DNA of 64,000 bases from an uncultured Microbacterium sp. Its GTDB lineage: Bacteria; Actinomycetota; Actinomycetes; Actinomycetales; Microbacteriaceae. The notes beneath the pieces are model-generated. The model ran no database searches. It was given only the letters and a program-made list of their open reading frames with translations, and had not been told where the DNA came from. The position numbers were made by a program, and so were the translations under genes. Numbering within the stretch: the first letter of the stretch is position 1; each line of letters opens with the position of its first letter. The DNA lies in contig NZ_CALBRW010000018.1 in assembly GCF_937927635.1 (NCBI RefSeq), positions 289,983-353,982 on the forward strand. Reading direction: 5' to 3'. Positions 51,772 to 63,063 of the stretch are shown here, piece after piece.

Positions 51772-52179
51772 GTGGGCAAGAACTACATCGACATCGAGGA
51801 CGACCAGGGCTCCACGTTGCGTTATCGCAAGCACGCCAACGGTCGTGGCCTTGTCGCGCACGGCGCGAAGGTGAACCCCAAGGCACTCATCGAAGCCGGG
51901 GCCTATGTCGAACCCGGGGCGAAGATCGGCGCCGGCGCGCGCATCGTCCGCGGCGCGTGGGTCGATTCGGATGCCGTGGTGGGCGAGAACGCCTACATCG
52001 ACGCGCATGCGCACATCGGCCAGGGGGCCGTGATCGGCGACGGCGCGCACATCGGCGTCCGCACCGACATCGGGCCGGGGGCGCGCATCGCCCGCGGCGC
52101 CCGCATCGGCGACGACGAGACCGTGGCCGCGGGGCTGCGCATCGCCACCGACCCGAAGGGGCTGTGGCTGGCGGCCTGA
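51772..52179 (+). CDS. Hexapeptide-repeat left-handed beta-helix protein
   Basis: A 135-residue protein. After ~35 residues, repeated hexads of the [LIV]-G-x4 type form a left-handed beta-helix: AGAYVEPGAKIGAGARIVRG, AYIDAHAHIGQGAVIGDGAH, and so on. Acyltransferases and gamma-carbonic anhydrases use this fold, but no acyl-CoA site or metal His triad is evident. GTG 51772 with GGGAGG upstream. Function open. Confidence 0.82.
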   Translation: MGKNYIDIEDDQGSTLRYRKHANGRGLVAHGAKVNPKALIEAGAYVEPGAKIGAGARIVRGAWVDSDAVVGENAYIDAHAHIGQGAVIGDGAHIGVRTDIGPGARIARGARIGDDETVAAGLRIATDPKGLWLAA

Positions 52180-52197
52180 TCCGTCAGAGCAGGTGAG

Positions 52198-52650
52198 TCA
52201 GCGGCCCACCGCGGCGAGCGCGTAGTCGATCTCCAGCTCGGCGAAGCCCTCGAACGAGAGTTGATTGCGCAGCTCGCTCGAAGTGAACGAGCCGGTGTTG
52301 AGGTGCCTGTTCGCGGCCGTTGCGGCCTCATTCTTCCAGTGCGCGTCGATGCGGTCGACCGCGAGTTCGGCATCCTCAGTGGAGTAGCCGACCTCGACGA
52401 GCTGCTGCACCAGCCCCCTGCGGGAGACACCGAGCGACCCCAGGGACGAGCGCGCCGCATCGACCGCCAACTCCTGCGCGACCGTCAACGGTGCGAAGGA
52501 TTCTTCCGCCGTCGGACTCGCCGACGGCGCGGATGCCGTGGGTGCGGCGTCACCGGCATCCGGTCTCAGGCTCAGCATCCCGCCGACTGCTCCCACCGCC
52601 ACGATCACGGCGATGATCGCGCCGATCACGATCCACGCTCGCCCCGACAT
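52198..52650 (-). CDS. Ltp-like surface protein (phage superinfection exclusion domain)
   Basis: A 150-residue protein. One N-terminal membrane segment (about 6-27) is followed by a Ser/Pro/Ala linker and two copies of an Ltp-type helix-hairpin repeat: LVQQLVEVGYSTEDAELAVD and LRNQLSFEGFAELEIDYALA. The same repeat is used by the phage TP-J34 lipoprotein Ltp, which blocks phage DNA entry. Here there is no lipobox, so anchoring is by the helix. A defence role is inference; actinobacteria carry many such domains on chromosomal genes. Confidence 0.75.
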   Translation of the reverse strand: MSGRAWIVIGAIIAVIVAVGAVGGMLSLRPDAGDAAPTASAPSASPTAEESFAPLTVAQELAVDAARSSLGSLGVSRRGLVQQLVEVGYSTEDAELAVDRIDAHWKNEAATAANRHLNTGSFTSSELRNQLSFEGFAELEIDYALAAVGR

Positions 52651-52727
52651 GTTCGGATGCTATCGGTCACGGGCCCGCAGCGCCACGAATCGGGCACCGC
52701 GGTTGTCGGAACCTGCCCGAGCATGCA

Positions 52728-52765
52728 GAACGGCGGTGGTCAGAGCACCTGAACCACCGCCGTTC
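52728..52765. terminator. Hairpin after the DoxX-like gene
   Basis: GAACGGCGGTGGT (52728-52740) pairs perfectly with ACCACCGCCGTTC (52753-52765). It lies about 50 bp beyond the stop of the minus-strand DoxX-like gene, in the ~160-bp gap before the Ltp-like gene, so it is the probable terminator. No gene is seen in that gap. Confidence 0.75.
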
Positions 52766-52812
52766 CTTGCGCGTGTCCCCATGCGCGCTCCGCGCCCCCG
52801 CGCGGAGCTCTG

Positions 52813-53241
52813 TCAGCTGCGGCGTCGCAGCCAGCCGTACCCCTCGCCGGTGGCGAGCAGGAAGAGCGCCAGGGCCGCAACCAGCAGCCCGAAGTCGCGC
52901 AGGGCGATGTCGAGGTAGCCGCCGACGCTGACCAGGCTGACGATGATGCCCAGTAGCCACACAGCCACCACCAGGCCGCCCAGGCGCGGGGCGATGGCGA
53001 CCAGGATGCCGGCGATGATCTCGATGGCTCCCACGATGAGCATCATCGTGGGAGCGCTCATGCCGACCATCTCATGCATCCACGGAGCCAGATACCGCTC
53101 CCAGTCGGACGTCAGTACCCTGACGTACTTGTCGAGGCCGAACAGAATCGGCGCCACGATGAAGACCGTCCTCAGCAGCAGGAACGCGAGATGCTGATAA
53201 TTCTGCGTCACCACTGGTCGTGCCTCACTCCGCGTGCTCAT
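52813..53241 (-). CDS. DoxX-like membrane protein
   Basis: A 142-residue protein with four transmembrane helices (about 20-38, 60-82, 86-106 and 110-128), in the DoxX/DUF4870-type layout (LLRTVFIVAPILFGLDKYVR). Members are linked to thiosulfate metabolism or redox stress in other bacteria. Start 53241 gives a compact family-sized protein. It is divergent from an HTH regulator with shared operator sites. The name is based on topology, so precise substrate is unknown. Confidence 0.75.
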   Translation of the reverse strand: MSTRSEARPVVTQNYQHLAFLLLRTVFIVAPILFGLDKYVRVLTSDWERYLAPWMHEMVGMSAPTMMLIVGAIEIIAGILVAIAPRLGGLVVAVWLLGIIVSLVSVGGYLDIALRDFGLLVAALALFLLATGEGYGWLRRRS

Positions 53242-53255
53242 CTCCGAGCCATCCT

Positions 53256-53323
53256 TTCTAAAAGAAGTTACTATTGAACATAGAAGCATCCAGTTCTAAA
53301 TGCAAGACGTTCTTCTTTTAGAA
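53256..53323. promoter_or_regulatory. Paired operator sites between DoxX-like gene and regulator
   Basis: TTCTAAAAGAA (53256-53266) and its exact inverse TTCTTTTAGAA (53313-53323) are each small palindromes with a 3-bp centre. They lie 57 bp apart in the 90-bp divergent region. A related TTCTAAAT lies between them. They are clear candidate binding sites for the regulator encoded at 53332. Confidence 0.78.
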
Positions 53324-53331
53324 GGTTGATC

Positions 53332-54012
53332 ATGGACATCACCGCACAGGCATCGAGCATCGGAGCGCTCGCCGACGACACCCGGCGAGCGCTGTACGAG
53401 CACGTCTCCCAGCAGACCGAGCCCGTCAGTCGCGAGGAGGCGGCCAAGGCCGTGGGGATCTCCCCCAACATGGCGCGCTTCCACCTGGACAAGCTCGTCG
53501 ACGCGGGTCTGCTGGAGACCGAGTTCCGCCGGCTGTCCGGCCGCACCGGCCCCGGAGCGGGCCGTCCGTCCAAGCTGTACCACCGGGCAGCGACCACCAT
53601 CTCCGTGTCGCTCCCAGAGCGCCGCTACGACCTCGTGGGCCATCTGCTGGCAGGCGCCATCGAGCGCGCCGGCGAAGGCGGCACGTCCCTGAACGATGCG
53701 GTCGCCGAGGTCGCGCGCGACGAGGGGCACGAGATCGCGGCATCCGCTCCTGCGGAGACCGAACCCGACGACCTGGGCCGCGTGGCCGCGGTGCTGGCCG
53801 CGCAGGGCTTCGAGCCGCACGAGCAGGACGGCGCGCTCACGCTCGCCAACTGCCCCTTCGACTCCCTGGCCCGCGAGCACACCGACCTGGTGTGCTCGGC
53901 CAACCTGTCGCTGATCGGCGGCATCCTCGAGGGCTTGGACTGCCCGCACCTGCGTGCCAGCGGTGAGCCTCACGCGGGACAGTGCTGCGTGGCCATCCGC
54001 CGCGCGGGCTGA
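53332..54012 (+). CDS. Cys-containing winged-helix regulator (ArsR/SufR-like)
   Basis: A 226-residue regulator. The HTH is SREEAAKAVGISPNMARFHL followed by LDKLVDAGLLETEFRRLSGR. The C-terminal part carries a set of Cys residues (LANCPFD, LVCSANLS, DCPHLRAS and GQCCV) that could ligate a metal or Fe-S cluster, as in SufR-type redox regulators. It is divergent from the DoxX-like gene with paired sites between them. A redox switch for that gene is a reasonable inference. Confidence 0.85.
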   Translation: MDITAQASSIGALADDTRRALYEHVSQQTEPVSREEAAKAVGISPNMARFHLDKLVDAGLLETEFRRLSGRTGPGAGRPSKLYHRAATTISVSLPERRYDLVGHLLAGAIERAGEGGTSLNDAVAEVARDEGHEIAASAPAETEPDDLGRVAAVLAAQGFEPHEQDGALTLANCPFDSLAREHTDLVCSANLSLIGGILEGLDCPHLRASGEPHAGQCCVAIRRAG

Positions 54013-54036
54013 GGCTCCCAGCGCGCCCGCTCCGCC

Positions 54037-54093
54037 GCATCCGCTCCGCTCACCGGCATCCGCTCCGCTCACCGGCATCCGCTCTACTCACCG
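54037..54093. repeat. Three tandem 19-bp units
   Basis: The unit GCATCCGCTCCGCTCACCG is repeated at 54037, 54056 and 54075 (last copy with two substitutions), followed by a partial unit. It lies in the 197-bp gap after the regulator gene. No gene is seen in this gap. Confidence 0.85.
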
Positions 54094-54100
54094 GCATCCG

Positions 54101-54172
54101 AGAATCGGAAGACGTCCCAGAACCGGACGATTCGGGCGGATTCCTTCCGGTTCTCAGCTGCCTTCCGGTTCT
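54101..54172. repeat. Quartet repeat, 18-bp period (unit AGAACCGGA)
   Basis: AGAATCGGA (54101) and AGAACCGGA (54119) face TCCGGTTCT at 54146 and 54164; both pairs are 18 bp apart and symmetric about one dyad. It directly follows the 19-bp tandem repeat and precedes the LysR-like gene by 38 bp. It could terminate transcription of the upstream regulator gene. Confidence 0.85.
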
Positions 54173-54209
54173 CAGCGCTCCCGAACCCGGCGCCGATACG
54201 CTGAACCCC

Positions 54210-54926
54210 ATGAAGAACGCCCGGCGCCGCCCCGCACGCCCGCGCCCCGGCAGGCCGGCGTCGAAGAAGCAGACGCAGCAGAAGCCGGTGCATCGCAAGC
54301 CCGTCAAGAAGCAGGCGCCGCTCCCAACCCCCGAAGAACCGCGCGTCCTGCGCCTGGGGCTGGTGCCCGGCACGACGCCCGGCAAGTGGATCGACATCTG
54401 GAAGGAGCGGATGCCGCACGTCGAGCTCGAACTCGTGCCGCTGAGCTTCGCCGAGCAGCGCGAGGGCATCGATGATGTGGACCTGGCGCTGGTGCGCCTG
54501 CCCCTGGAGCGCCCGGGCGATCTGCACGTGATCCCGCTGTACGACGAGGTGCCAGTGGTCGTCGCCGCGAAGGACTCGCACCTGATGGCGGTTGACGAGC
54601 TGACCGCCGGCGACCTGACCGGCGAGGTGCTCATCACGCCCGGCGACGACGTCCTGGGGTCGCTGGATCTGCCGACCGTCGCGCCGAGCTTCCCGACGAT
54701 CCCGACCACGGAGGATGCCGTGGCCACGGTCGCCTCGGGCACGGGCATCCTGGTCGTTCCGATGTCGTTGGCGCGACTGCACAAGCGCAAGGATGCCGAC
54801 TACCGGCCGCTCGCCGACGGTCCGATCTCCACGGTCGTACTGGCGTGGCCGCGCGACGCGACCACCCCCGACGTCGAGGCGTTCGTCGGTATCGTGCGGG
54901 GCCGCACGGCGAACTCGTCGCGGTAG
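54210..54926 (+). CDS. LysR-type substrate-binding domain protein lacking the HTH
   Basis: A 238-residue protein. A very basic, Pro-rich N-terminal tail (about 1-43) leads to a LysR-type periplasmic-binding fold: VLRLGLVPGTTPGKWIDIWK, DVDLALVRLPLERPGDLHVI, PLYDEVPVVVAAKDSHLM and VASGTGILVVPMSLARL. The usual N-terminal winged helix is absent, so it is not a standard transcription factor. Stand-alone versions occur in several actinobacteria. Ligand unknown. Confidence 0.85.
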   Translation: MKNARRRPARPRPGRPASKKQTQQKPVHRKPVKKQAPLPTPEEPRVLRLGLVPGTTPGKWIDIWKERMPHVELELVPLSFAEQREGIDDVDLALVRLPLERPGDLHVIPLYDEVPVVVAAKDSHLMAVDELTAGDLTGEVLITPGDDVLGSLDLPTVAPSFPTIPTTEDAVATVASGTGILVVPMSLARLHKRKDADYRPLADGPISTVVLAWPRDATTPDVEAFVGIVRGRTANSSR

Positions 54927-54997
54927 CGCGCTCCGACTCGTGGGTCGCGAATGGCCGCCTCACTGTCGGCGAGGCGGCCATTCGAGCCACACGAAGG

Positions 54998-57544
<2,547 letters not shown>

Positions 57545-57561
57545 TATCGTTTCCTCTCAAA

Positions 57562-57582
57562 CTTGAGCGTACTTCTGTCAAC
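57562..57582. promoter_or_regulatory. Degenerate HAIR-like element upstream of the Clp ATPase
   Basis: CTTGAGC-7 bp-TGTCAAC resembles the HspR operator (CTTGAGT-N7-ACTCAAG). The left half matches 6 of 7 and the right half is weak. It is 18 bp from the Clp start, in the expected place for heat-shock control. The match is partial, so confidence is low. Confidence 0.4.
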
Positions 57583-57645
57583 TTCAACGTCACATGATGT
57601 CCCCTATTCCCGGTTCGGGGCAAATCCGCCGAATAGACTCACTGC

Positions 57646-58359
57646 ATGTCCTCGGTGCTGTACGTCTGCGTGCGTCCCGAGCGGGATGCTGCGGATGCCG
57701 AGCACCGCTCGTTCGCGCGCGATCTCGGCATCCCGAACCTGCACCGCCTCGATCTGCTGCACGCGTCGCTGCAGACCGTGGAGTGGGAGCAGTACGGCGG
57801 GTTCGTGATCGGCGGATCGCCGTTCAACGTGACGGATGCCGACCCGTCCGAGACGCAGCGGGATGTGGAGCACGACCTGGAGCGCATCGCCGCCCGCGCC
57901 CTGTCCGGCGCCGCGGCGGCGCTGTTCACCTGCTACGGCATCGGCGTGGTGACGCGGATGCTGGGCGGCGAGGTCACCCTGGATCATCCGGAGAGTGTGC
58001 AGGCCGCGCGCATCTGGCTCACCGCCGAAGGGGCGGCCGATCCGCTGTTCGGGCCGAGCGGCCCGGAGTTCACCGTGTTCACCGCGCACAAGGAGTCGGC
58101 CGCGGCTCCCCCGCCCGGAGCCGTGCTGCTGGCCACCGACGATGCCTGCCCCGTGCAGGCGTTCCGCGTGGGTGACCACCTGTATGCCACGCAGTTCCAT
58201 CCCGAGGCATCCCCGCAGGACTTCGCCGATCGGATGGCGGTGTACCGGGCGTCCGGCTACTTCGACCCCGACGCGTACACGGCCACCGCGGATCGGGTGC
58301 TGGCATCGTCTGTCGACGGCGCCGACCTGCTGCGCCGATTCCCCGGGCTGCTCGGCTGA
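57646..58359 (+). CDS. Class I glutamine amidotransferase-like protein
   Basis: A 237-residue protein with a GATase1 fold. The nucleophile Cys lies in LFTCYGIGVVTRM, and the His-Glu pair is in YATQFHPEASPQDF. EQYGGFVIGGSPFNVTD supplies the oxyanion region. It resembles stand-alone GMP-synthase-like amidotransferases that release ammonia from glutamine or act on gamma-glutamyl compounds. No synthetase partner is encoded next to it. Function beyond the fold is unknown. Confidence 0.9.
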   Translation: MSSVLYVCVRPERDAADAEHRSFARDLGIPNLHRLDLLHASLQTVEWEQYGGFVIGGSPFNVTDADPSETQRDVEHDLERIAARALSGAAAALFTCYGIGVVTRMLGGEVTLDHPESVQAARIWLTAEGAADPLFGPSGPEFTVFTAHKESAAAPPPGAVLLATDDACPVQAFRVGDHLYATQFHPEASPQDFADRMAVYRASGYFDPDAYTATADRVLASSVDGADLLRRFPGLLG

Positions 58360-58815
58360 TCAACCCCGCAGCAGCGCGATCTTCTCGTCCAGGTAGCCCG
58401 CCAGCGGCACCGGGACCCCGGTGTGCGACCACAGCACCGCCGGCTCACCACCGTGCAGCAACAGCGGGCCGGATGCCGCACCCGCGTCCACCGCGGCGGC
58501 GTCCAGCTCCTGCCAGTCCAGGTGCACGACCTCGCCCTCGGCGAAGCCGCCCCGGAAGGCCGCGGCGCGGCGCTCAGCCCTGGCCCGCGAGGCGATGGCC
58601 GTGTACCCGCGGCGCACCTCCTCAGAGGCACGCAGGATCTCCCCCGTGGCCAGCACCCCGTCATCCGTGAGCAGCAGCACGCCCAGGTGCCAGGCCTCCC
58701 CCGCCCGCACGATGCGCTCCTTGCGCCAGCGGGGGGTGCGCAGTATCCCCAGCCCCTCCTTCGGGGCGCCGGCAAGGCGACGCCGCGTGTCCTCAAGCAG
58801 CGCGAGAACGGTCAT
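58360..58815 (-). CDS. Conserved hypothetical protein, 151 aa
   Basis: A 151-residue soluble protein with no recognised domain. It starts MTVLALLEDTRRRLAGAP at 58815, and the middle is rich in Arg/Glu with GVLATGEILRASEEVRRG. The C-terminus is hydrophobic (VPVPLAGYLDEKIALL) but too short for a clear span. It is convergent with the amidotransferase gene, ending on the base after that stop. Confidence 0.65.
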   Translation of the reverse strand: MTVLALLEDTRRRLAGAPKEGLGILRTPRWRKERIVRAGEAWHLGVLLLTDDGVLATGEILRASEEVRRGYTAIASRARAERRAAAFRGGFAEGEVVHLDWQELDAAAVDAGAASGPLLLHGGEPAVLWSHTGVPVPLAGYLDEKIALLRG

Positions 58816-58886
58816 GCTCCCAGGGTAACGATTGGCTCGCATCCGCCAGGAAGGGCAGAATCGAGGCACACACCCTAGGAGCCTCC

Positions 58887-59750
<864 letters not shown>

Positions 59751-59800
59751 TTTCAAGCGTCACGTCCGCGCTCGGGATCAAACTTGTAGGCCCCGGGCGC

Positions 59801-59818
59801 TTTGCCGACTGTGGCAAA
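59801..59818. promoter_or_regulatory. Inverted repeat upstream of the AAA+ island
   Basis: TTTGCC-6 bp-GGCAAA is a perfect inverted repeat 50 bp before the first gene of the island, in the only non-coding stretch that could hold its promoter. It may be an operator or part of the promoter; no regulator gene is encoded in the island. Confidence 0.5.
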
Positions 59819-59867
59819 CTGACCACACCAATAGTTCAAGTCCGCCACTGCGGCAGGAAGGCTTCAG

Positions 59868-61508
59868 GTGACCTCGACAGCGCTCTCCGGCTTCCAGCGG
59901 ACCTTGACCGAGTTGATCCGAGCTCGAAACCCAGTACTATTGATTGAAACGCCCGAGCCAGATCGCGTTCTCGACGCCGTCGACAGGATTCTCGCCGAGG
60001 GCAGCATCCCCCGAGGTCGAGCCGTGCGAACGTACACGCTCACAAGCGGTCTACACCTTCGTGGCGGTGCGCCGAGCAGCCGCGTACTACCCGAAGAGGC
60101 ACTGCTTGAGGCGATGAAGGTCACTGAACCTTCGATCTTCGTGTTCCAAGACACGCATCACCAGCTCGGGGCAAACGGTCGTCCTGCAGAACCCGGACTC
60201 GTACGAGCCATCCTTGACGTCGCAACTGCTTTCAAGAGCGGCCCCGTAGCACACACGCTGATCCTGGTAGCGCCAGGTCTCAGCCTTCCCATCGATCTTG
60301 AGAAGGTCGTCACCGTCGTCGACCTCCCGCTTCCCAACGGTGCAGAAATATCCGACGAACTGGACACGTTTCTCGCCGCCAACCGTGATGCAATCCATGT
60401 CGACCTCAGTGATGCGGACCGGCAACGGCTGATCCAGGCCGCTCAGGGTCTGACGCTTGGAGAGGCGGAGAATGCGTTCGCACGCGCGATTGTCTCTGAC
60501 CGGATCCTCAACGCTGATGACATCGCACTAATTTTGGAAGAGAAGCGTCAGACCATCCGCAAGTCGGGCCTGCTGGAATTCATTCCACCGGTCGGCGGCC
60601 TCGGAGACATTGGCGGACTCGACAACCTCAAGAACTGGTTACTGAAGCGTGACGGTGCATGGTTACCAGAAGCAGCGGAGTGGACGGTCCCAGCTCCAAA
60701 GGGACTGCTCATCACAGGCGTCCCCGGCTGTGGAAAAAGTCTCACCGCCTCTGCAGTCTCATCCCAATGGGGCCTTCCGCTGCTGCGTCTCGACGTAGGC
60801 CGCGTGTTCTCTGGTCTAGTCGGTTCGAGTGAACAGAACATGCGAAATGCACTGAAACTGGCGGAGGCAGTCGCCCCCTCAATTCTGTGGATCGACGAAA
60901 TCGAAAAGGGCTTCGGCTCTTCGTCCGGCGGAGGCGGCGACTCAGGCACGAGTTCGCGAGTGTTCGGCACTTTCCTCACCTGGATGCAGGAGAAGAAAAG
61001 TCCCGTGTTCGTCATCGCGACGGCAAACAAGATCGACGCACTCCCTCCTGAGTTTCTTCGCAAAGGACGATTCGACGAGATCTTCTTCGTCGACCTGCCG
61101 ACGGCAGCTGAGCGCGAATCGATCTGGGGCCTTCATCTCAGCAAACACCTCGCGTCACCTTCGAAGGCCGGCGGCGAGCTGGACGTCACGAAGCCAATCC
61201 TCACCGAGCTGTCTGCGATGAGCGAGGGCTTCTCCGGTGCTGAGATTGCCCAGGCCGTCATAAGTGGGTGCTTCGACGCGTTCGCCGAACGGCGCGCGGT
61301 GAACAAGGAGGACATTCTCCGAACGATCGGTCAGACGGTTCCACTATCAGTGACGCAAGCAGAGCAGATCACGCGGATTAGGGAGTGGGCCGGACGACGA
61401 GCAGTCTCGGCGACCTCCGAGGCCGCGCGTGACAAGTATGAGTCTGACGCCCCGAGTGATCCTAACGACGTCTCATCGTGGCGCGGCGGACGCGCAATAG
61501 AGTTTTAA
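59868..61508 (+). CDS. AAA+ ATPase, Ycf46-like
   Basis: A 546-residue AAA+ ATPase. Residues 1-230 are a family-specific N-terminal region (FQRTLTELIRARNPVLLIET, then PSIFVFQDTHHQLGANG). The ATPase has Walker A LLITGVPGCGKSLTASAVSS (about 282-300), Walker B ILWIDEIEKGFGSSSGGGG, sensor 1 VIATANKIDALPPEFLRKGR with an Arg finger, and sensor 2 SEGFSGAEIAQAV. The layout matches Ycf46-type ATPases, which in plastids and bacteria often sit by DUF1257/DUF2997 genes. GTG 59868 follows GGAAGG. Base usage is AT-richer than the flanks. Confidence 0.88.
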   Translation: MTSTALSGFQRTLTELIRARNPVLLIETPEPDRVLDAVDRILAEGSIPRGRAVRTYTLTSGLHLRGGAPSSRVLPEEALLEAMKVTEPSIFVFQDTHHQLGANGRPAEPGLVRAILDVATAFKSGPVAHTLILVAPGLSLPIDLEKVVTVVDLPLPNGAEISDELDTFLAANRDAIHVDLSDADRQRLIQAAQGLTLGEAENAFARAIVSDRILNADDIALILEEKRQTIRKSGLLEFIPPVGGLGDIGGLDNLKNWLLKRDGAWLPEAAEWTVPAPKGLLITGVPGCGKSLTASAVSSQWGLPLLRLDVGRVFSGLVGSSEQNMRNALKLAEAVAPSILWIDEIEKGFGSSSGGGGDSGTSSRVFGTFLTWMQEKKSPVFVIATANKIDALPPEFLRKGRFDEIFFVDLPTAAERESIWGLHLSKHLASPSKAGGELDVTKPILTELSAMSEGFSGAEIAQAVISGCFDAFAERRAVNKEDILRTIGQTVPLSVTQAEQITRIREWAGRRAVSATSEAARDKYESDAPSDPNDVSSWRGGRAIEF

Positions 61509-61517
61509 GGCACGGAC

Positions 61518-61955
61518 ATGAGTATCGAAGTATTGCTGATACCACTCGGTATCGCCGCATACGGAGCCGTCGCGACCTGGGCGAAGGAGTCGCGTTCGAT
61601 CGATCTCTGCGAGAAGTGCAAAGCAACCCGCGTGATGCAGATGCCGCTTCTCATCGAGGCACTAGCGGCCATCGGGATCACCGTGACAACGCAGTCCGCT
61701 GATCGCCTCACCGGCACGGGCAAGTGGGGCGCGGTCACCTTTCAGAAGGTCGGCGACTTGTTCCTCGGACGCGCAGATGGCGACGAGAACGCTACGAAGT
61801 CGATGCTTGGCGAACTCGACGCCGAGGTCGGGCACATCGCTCAGGTAAAGACGGCGTCATTAGTCGTGGAGCGCGCGCAACAACTTGGCTTCCGGATGGT
61901 TGAGCAGTACGAAGATGACGGGTCGCTCAACTACGTCTTCGAGGAGCTGGAGTAA
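61518..61955 (+). CDS. DUF1257-like protein
   Basis: A 145-residue protein starting 9 bp after the ATPase gene. A short hydrophobic N-terminus (about 5-20) with a Cys pair (LCEKCKATR) precedes a region resembling DUF1257: LLIEALAAIGI, TFQKVGDLFLGRADGD and AQQLGFRMVEQYEDDGSLNY. DUF1257 assignment rests on this pattern and the neighbouring DUF2997 gene, so it is moderately sure. Its stop codon overlaps the next gene's ATG. Function unknown. Confidence 0.7.
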   Translation: MSIEVLLIPLGIAAYGAVATWAKESRSIDLCEKCKATRVMQMPLLIEALAAIGITVTTQSADRLTGTGKWGAVTFQKVGDLFLGRADGDENATKSMLGELDAEVGHIAQVKTASLVVERAQQLGFRMVEQYEDDGSLNYVFEELE

Positions 61956-62173
61956 TGGTTCGGAGGCTGACGGTCTCGATACTTCCCGACGGAACAATCA
62001 ATGCCGAGGCGAGCGGGACGCCCGGGCCCAATTGCCTCAGCGCAATCGACCAGTTGCGCCAAATTCTTCACGCGGAGGTGGCCGACTCAAAGCCGACTCC
62101 TGAATTCTCGGGTTCTGTGCCGCGTGCCAAACTGAATCTGGAAGCCGACTCGCGACTGGAGGACCGAGCATGA
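61955..62173 (+). CDS. DUF2997 family protein
   Basis: A 72-residue protein with the DUF2997 pattern: VSILPDGTINAEASGTPGPN, then CLSAIDQLRQILHAEV. Members are small beta/alpha proteins with a conserved GPxC motif, here GPNC. The start ATG overlaps the preceding stop (TAATG), and its own stop overlaps the next start by 4 bp, so the island is translated as one coupled unit. Function unknown. Confidence 0.82.
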   Translation: MVRRLTVSILPDGTINAEASGTPGPNCLSAIDQLRQILHAEVADSKPTPEFSGSVPRAKLNLEADSRLEDRA

Positions 62174-63063
62174 GCACTCCCGAGGAACTGCTGTGTAGCC
62201 GAAAGTGGCGCATGGCCCATGGAATCTGGATGCTCTGGGGCTGGTTTCCATTTGCGTGGGCGGCATGGGTGGGCTACCTGATCATTGGGATAAAAGCACG
62301 GAGTTGGAAGTGGATCGTGACAGCCGCCGCGTTCTTCGCTTTCGGCTTGACGTCGATGATCATGATGTCCTCGATCCAACAGGCCGCAAGCGCAGCAGTC
62401 GGCCACACCCTTGCGAAGGGGGACGTAACCCCACAGCCGTGGTCGACCTACAACACAATTCTCTTCCTCGTGCTACTAGTCGTCTGGATCGGTAACGCTG
62501 CTGTCGCGCAGTGGTTCGTCAACCGAAAATGGCTCGTTTGGCGTGCCAACCACAGTAGGGTCCGTGCGAGGCCCTGGTACGCCACCGCTACCGCAACTGC
62601 CGAGAGTAGCGTCATGACCATCCCCACGGCGCTTTCATCTCCCACGGTAGCCTTGGATAACGCGCTACATCTTTCCCCTCCCACGAGCGCCTCCTCCCTG
62701 ACTCCTCGAGCGGTTCCCGCAACTCCTCCGCAGCTCGACACCGCCGCTTCGGCACAACAGGCGCCTGCGGCCCGAACAACCTCGGGCGCCTCGCACCCTG
62801 CCCCGGCTACCACACCATCCCAGGTAGACCTCAACACCGCGACTCGAGACCAGTTGGCTGCGTTGCCGGGGCTCGACCTTGCCTGGGCAGACCGCATCAT
62901 CGCCATCCGTGAGCGCATCGGTGGCTTCGCCAGCCCCGCAGATCTCGTCACTGCCGCTGATGTTCAACCACACGTGCTCGCCAGCATCTACGACAGGCTC
63001 ATCGCCGTCCCGCAAGCCACGGCGCCCTCGGCACCGGCAACCGGACGCAGACTTGAGTTCTGA
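62170..63063 (+). CDS. Membrane protein with C-terminal ComEA-type helix-hairpin-helix
   Basis: A 297-residue protein. Three hydrophobic segments lie at about 17-40, 47-67 and 97-117. A low-complexity, Ala/Pro/Thr/Ser-rich linker (about 140-215) leads to a helix-hairpin-helix domain: VDLNTATRDQLAALPGLDLA followed by WADRIIAIRERIGGFASPAD. This ComEA/T2SK-type HhH usually binds DNA. Its placement beyond membrane spans is unusual for a non-competence gene. Coupled to both neighbours. Confidence 0.82.
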   Translation: MSTPEELLCSRKWRMAHGIWMLWGWFPFAWAAWVGYLIIGIKARSWKWIVTAAAFFAFGLTSMIMMSSIQQAASAAVGHTLAKGDVTPQPWSTYNTILFLVLLVVWIGNAAVAQWFVNRKWLVWRANHSRVRARPWYATATATAESSVMTIPTALSSPTVALDNALHLSPPTSASSLTPRAVPATPPQLDTAASAQQAPAARTTSGASHPAPATTPSQVDLNTATRDQLAALPGLDLAWADRIIAIRERIGGFASPADLVTAADVQPHVLASIYDRLIAVPQATAPSAPATGRRLEF

